Shown piece by piece: positions 63,928 to 64,000 of a stretch of DNA of 64,000 nt. How positions within the stretch are numbered: position 1 is the stretch's first letter; each line of letters opens with the position of its first letter. Where the stretch lies: contig NZ_BBIS01000022.1 of the NCBI RefSeq assembly GCF_000730605.1, forward strand, positions 1-64,000, written 5' to 3'. The notes under the pieces were generated by a model. That model was not told the DNA's origin. It worked only from the letters and a program-made list of their open reading frames with translations, and did no database searches. Origin of the DNA: Pseudomonas monteilii NBRC 103158 = DSM 14164 (GTDB taxonomy: Bacteria > Pseudomonadota > Gammaproteobacteria > Pseudomonadales > Pseudomonadaceae). The position numbers and the translations under genes were made by a program.

Positions 63928-64000
63928 TTATTCCGGAGGTAGCGCCAGACGCTGGCCAGCCATCAGCAGCGACAGCCGCGCCAAACCCGTCCAAGGAGAG
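63928..64000 (-). CDS. holA: C-terminal end of DNA polymerase III delta subunit HolA, partial
   Basis: Only 23 codons are present; the 5' part is outside the window. The tail S-P-W-T-G-L-A-R-L-S-L-L-M-A-G-Q-R-L-A-L-P-P-E resembles the end of E. coli HolA (W-x-x-L-x-x-L-S-L-L, then L-A). In Pseudomonas holA commonly lies beside arfA/mltB, supporting the call. HolA is the clamp-loader delta subunit. Confidence 0.65.
   Translation of the reverse strand, partial: SPWTGLARLSLLMAGQRLALPPE

Overview
This window is a contiguous piece of chromosome from a Pseudomonas, most likely of the P. putida group. The basis is high GC, long antisense shadow frames, and gene order typical of the genus: retS-purD-purH-fis-dusB-prmA; proA-nadD-rsfS-rlmH-mrdA-rodA-mltB-rlpA-dacA-ybeD-lipB-lipA-ldcA-mltB-arfA-holA; urtABCDE; and a divergent cob locus. 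The REP-like palindromes also resemble those described from P. putida. No tRNA, rRNA, CRISPR array, insertion sequence or prophage was found.

Layout. 1-7.8 kb: a truncated secreted protein, an AsmA-family protein, a ferritin-like protein, OsmE, a lipase without an obvious signal peptide, an EamA transporter, an AraC regulator, a two-repeat PsiF protein and an AI-2E permease. 7.8-11.1 kb: the Hsp70-like YegD diverges from cbpA-cbpM (a heat-shock-type promoter is visible before cbpA), followed by a GNAT acetyltransferase. 11.1-18.2 kb: urea ABC transporter urtABCDE with a good sigma-54 promoter, then a CycA-type permease. 18.4-23.3 kb: copper-related cluster (PepSY protein, OprC, two DUF2946 proteins, PCuAC chaperone). 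23.4-24.8 kb: SPFH/NfeD pair. 24.8-32.4 kb: divergent cobalamin operons cobL-cbiD-cobK and cobG-cobH-cobI-cobJ. 32.5-34.5 kb: three unrecognised, mutually related genes, the main candidate for something undescribed. 34.5-45.5 kb: MarC, RetS, purine genes, fis/dusB, a zinc-ribbon DUF3426 protein, PrmA and a MaoC-type dehydratase. 45.7-49.4 kb: LrgA/LrgB-type pair, Lon-substrate-binding-domain protein, a DedA-PAP2 fusion and a 3-methyladenine glycosylase. 49.5-49.7 kb: a 228-bp element with 66-bp inverted arms. 49.85-64 kb: proline/NAD/ribosome-maturation genes, the elongasome/peptidoglycan cluster, the lipoate genes, peptidoglycan recycling, arfA and the end of holA.

How it fits together. Most of the window is core metabolism and envelope biology. 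PBP2-RodA-MltB-RlpA-DacA form one wall-building and remodelling unit, followed by LipB-LipA lipoate synthesis. The cobalamin genes combine an oxygen-dependent set (CobG) with CbiD and a CbiG/CobE-like domain fused to CobJ. Regulatory highlights are a sigma-54 promoter for urea uptake, a sigma-32-like promoter for cbpA, an intrinsic terminator inside arfA that should produce a nonstop mRNA, and an almost identical GC hairpin reused at four places. Starts were chosen from Shine-Dalgarno spacing and family alignment from memory; no database search was run.
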